Source: an uncultured Holophagales bacterium
GTDB taxonomy: Bacteria; Acidobacteriota; Thermoanaerobaculia; UBA5066
Direction of reading: 5' to 3'
NCBI GenBank assembly: GCA_937927565.1
Contig: CALBDV010000702.1
Span: forward strand, 1 to 7,436
DNA: 7,436 nucleotides
The position numbers were made by a program, and so were the translations under genes. Positions within the stretch are counted from its first letter, which is position 1, and the number at the start of each line of letters is the position of its first letter. The notes below the pieces were generated by a model that saw nothing but the letters and a program-made list of their open reading frames with translations, had not been told where the DNA came from and made no database searches. Positions 5,826-7,436 of this stretch are shown piece after piece.

Positions 5826-7436
5826 TTACCTCCTCCGCTTCGCGGGCATCTCGCGCCCGCCCTGCCGGAGGACCAGCTCGTTCACCTTTCCGTCGGAGCC
5901 CTTGACGAAGGTGATCCGCGCGTCGACGACCTTCAGGAAGAACTCCGTCTCGGAGGCGGGAAAGACCTCGAACTCCTGCTGGCCGGTCGCCTGCGTCAGG
6001 AGACGGGCTCCGTCGCGTCGGACGGTCAGGACGAACCCCGGCGCGAGCTCGTACTCCCCGGCGTAGAGGTCGTAGAGCGCGGGGTCGACCTTCACCTCCG
6101 CCGGGGCGGACGGGACGTCCCCCTCCCGGACGCCACGCTCGGGCTCGTCGGCTCCTTCGGGGAAGAAGAGAACCTCCTTTGCCCTGCCGTCGGGACCCGC
6201 GACGAACTTCAGGCGCGTGAGGGAACCCTCGTAGAAGAACTCCGTTTCCGACGACGGCTTCACCTCGAGACGCGGCCCGCCCGCCCGCTGCGAGTAGATC
6301 TTCCCCCCCTCGACCGTCACCGTCCGCGTCGTCTGCGGGGCGAAGCGGTAGACACCCGTCCATCGCGTCAGGGCTTTCGGGTCGACCGTGACGACCACCT
6401 GCTCCGGGAACGGCCTGCCGATCAGGAGTGCTGCGATCCGCTTCCCGAGCATCCCCGGGTCGGTCCTCGGGCTGTCGCTGTTGGCGAGGACGGCGACGTA
6501 GACCTTCTCGTCCGGGAGCCGGATGGCGTACGTCGAGAAGCCGAAGATCCCTCCCCCGTGCGCGATGGCGGGGGCGCCCCGCAGGGTCGAGATTCCCCAT
6601 CCGTATCCGTAGTGCGTCGCCTTGCCGTCGCGCGTGACGGCCGGGGTCCACGCCTTCTCGAGCGACGCCTTCTTCACGAGCTTCTCCGTGTAGAGGGCGG
6701 CGTCCCAGGCGGCGAGGTCGTCGACCGTCGAGACGAGCGCGCCTGCCGAGTAGGGCTGGGACATGCTCAGGTAGCGGGCATTGAGTACCGTCTCGCCGTC
6801 GCGCGTGTATCCGGCGGCTCGCTTCGGCAGGACCGGACCCTCGGCGCCGTAGGCCGTCGCCTTCATTCCGAGCGGCTTGAAGATCCGATCCGCGACGAAA
6901 TCGGCGTACGTCATTCCCGAGGCCTTCTCGATCACCGCTCCCAGGAGGACGTAGCCGGAGTTGTTGTACTGCCAGCGCTCTCCCGGCGCGAAGTCCATCG
7001 GCTCGGACTTGAAGGCGTCGATGAGCTGGTCCGGCGTGAGGTCGGCCTGGATCTTCGTTCCCATGTAGCCGGGGATATCGGTGTAGCTCCGGATCCCCGA
7101 CGTGTGGTTCAGGAGGTGCTCGACGGTGATCACGTGCCCGTGCGTCGGGTAGGCGGGGAGGAACTTCGTGAGCGGGTCGGAGAGTGCGAGCTTCCCCTCT
7201 TCGGCGAGCATCAGGACCGCGGTCGCCGTGAACTGCTTCGTGATCGAACCGAGGCGGAGGACGGAGTCCGGGGTGAGCGGGACGCCGAGCTCGAGGTTCG
7301 CCATCCCGTAGGCCTTCCGAAAGATGGTTTTACCGTCCTTCAAAGCGATGACGACGGCGCCGGGTCCGTCGGGAGCGATCGCCTTCGCGAGCATCGCGTC
7401 GATCGTCTCGGCGGTCGTCGCGGGCCTGGCGGCGGG
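5826..7436 (-). CDS. Serine hydrolase, beta-lactamase/class C (S12) fold with two C-terminal beta domains; 5' end cut
   Basis: The frame is open from the right edge to TAA at 5826-5828, giving 536 residues without the natural start or signal peptide. The first visible residues, PAARPATTAETIDAM, read like the region just after a signal peptide, so the in-frame ATG at 7394 is probably internal. Numbering from the window edge: the nucleophile motif SITK is at 64-67 (Ser64, Lys67), the second motif Tyr-Asn-Asn is at 157-159 in WQYNNSGYVLLG, and the HGGG triad replacing KTG is at 293-296. LLNHTSGI (about 108-115) is also typical. The family includes beta-lactamases, D-amino-acid peptidases and esterases, acting in the periplasm or outside; the substrate cannot be read here. 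The C-terminal third holds two copies of a DUF3471-like beta domain. It is convergent with ftcD and separated from it by 7 nt. Confidence 0.94.
   Translation of the reverse strand, partial: PAARPATTAETIDAMLAKAIAPDGPGAVVIALKDGKTIFRKAYGMANLELGVPLTPDSVLRLGSITKQFTATAVLMLAEEGKLALSDPLTKFLPAYPTHGHVITVEHLLNHTSGIRSYTDIPGYMGTKIQADLTPDQLIDAFKSEPMDFAPGERWQYNNSGYVLLGAVIEKASGMTYADFVADRIFKPLGMKATAYGAEGPVLPKRAAGYTRDGETVLNARYLSMSQPYSAGALVSTVDDLAAWDAALYTEKLVKKASLEKAWTPAVTRDGKATHYGYGWGISTLRGAPAIAHGGGIFGFSTYAIRLPDEKVYVAVLANSDSPRTDPGMLGKRIAALLIGRPFPEQVVVTVDPKALTRWTGVYRFAPQTTRTVTVEGGKIYSQRAGGPRLEVKPSSETEFFYEGSLTRLKFVAGPDGRAKEVLFFPEGADEPERGVREGDVPSAPAEVKVDPALYDLYAGEYELAPGFVLTVRRDGARLLTQATGQQEFEVFPASETEFFLKVVDARITFVKGSDGKVNELVLRQGGREMPAKRRR
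5859..6380 (-). repeat. Internal duplication of a DUF3471-like domain in the serine hydrolase
   Basis: Two stretches of the C-terminal third align with each other. Copy 1 (about 6162-6380) contains LTRWTGVYRFAP, LEVKPSSETEFFYEG and LKFVAGPDGRAKEVLFF. Copy 2 (about 5859-6089) contains LYDLYAGEYELAP, FEVFPASETEFFLKV and ITFVKGSDGKVNELVL. The shared frame is Y-x-G-x-Y followed by SETEFF, then F-V-x-G-x-DG-(R/K)-x-x-E-L/V. A 25-residue, acid-rich linker separates them. Such small beta domains commonly follow the hydrolase domain of S12-type proteins, usually as one copy; their job is unknown. The DUF assignment is from pattern memory and less sure than the duplication itself. Confidence 0.7.

Noticed and set aside
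5818..5847. Terminator between the convergent ftcD and hydrolase genes
   Set aside because: Only two mutually exclusive 5-bp pairings are visible (GAAGC/GCTTC and GCCCG/CGGGC), with loops over 13 nt and no T-run.
7395..7436. Taking the ATG at 7394 as the start of the serine hydrolase
   Set aside because: The frame stays open to the edge with residues typical of the region after a signal peptide, and I see no ribosome-binding site just before 7394.

Overview
The window is very GC-rich (third codon positions in the recognisable genes are almost all G or C) and densely coded. It carries seven recognisable protein genes, two of them cut by the window edges, plus one possible very small gene. There are no tRNA, rRNA, CRISPR, insertion-sequence or phage signatures. 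The gene mix suggests a Gram-negative, high-GC environmental bacterium: a soluble ALG5-like polyprenyl-phosphate glycosyltransferase, a TPR protein with a long Pro/Ala linker paired with an RDD membrane protein, a free-standing formimidoyltransferase FtcD, and a serine hydrolase with two C-terminal beta domains. Acidobacteriota or a similar lineage would fit, but this is inference from style and not a taxonomic proof.

Layout. Positions 1-4798 form a run of minus-strand genes. In transcription order they are a large TPR/membrane-anchored protein, an RDD membrane protein 10 nt downstream, a 130-nt stretch with a possible 33-codon ORF, a class I SAM methyltransferase, an ALG5/DPM1-like family 2 glycosyltransferase, and the first 122 codons of an ElbB-type DJ-1/PfpI protein. 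The small ORF overlaps the methyltransferase start by a GTGA, and the methyltransferase overlaps the glycosyltransferase by an ATGA, so these are probably translationally coupled. A 99-nt divergent intergenic region (4799-4897) separates this run from ftcD, the only plus-strand gene (4898-5818). The 3' end of ftcD lies 7 nt from the 3' end of a convergent minus-strand gene, a secreted-type serine hydrolase (beta-lactamase/S12 fold) whose 5' end runs off the right edge.

Working together. The methyltransferase and glycosyltransferase pair looks like part of lipid-linked or surface glycan metabolism. The TPR protein (one membrane span, TPRs on both sides) and the RDD protein look like a membrane-associated pair of unknown function. 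FtcD is a stand-alone one-carbon/histidine-degradation enzyme with no hut genes beside it. I did not find a clearly new system. The points most worth checking are the small coupled ORF, the five-copy decapeptide repeat in the TPR protein, and an inverted repeat covering the elbB ribosome-binding site.
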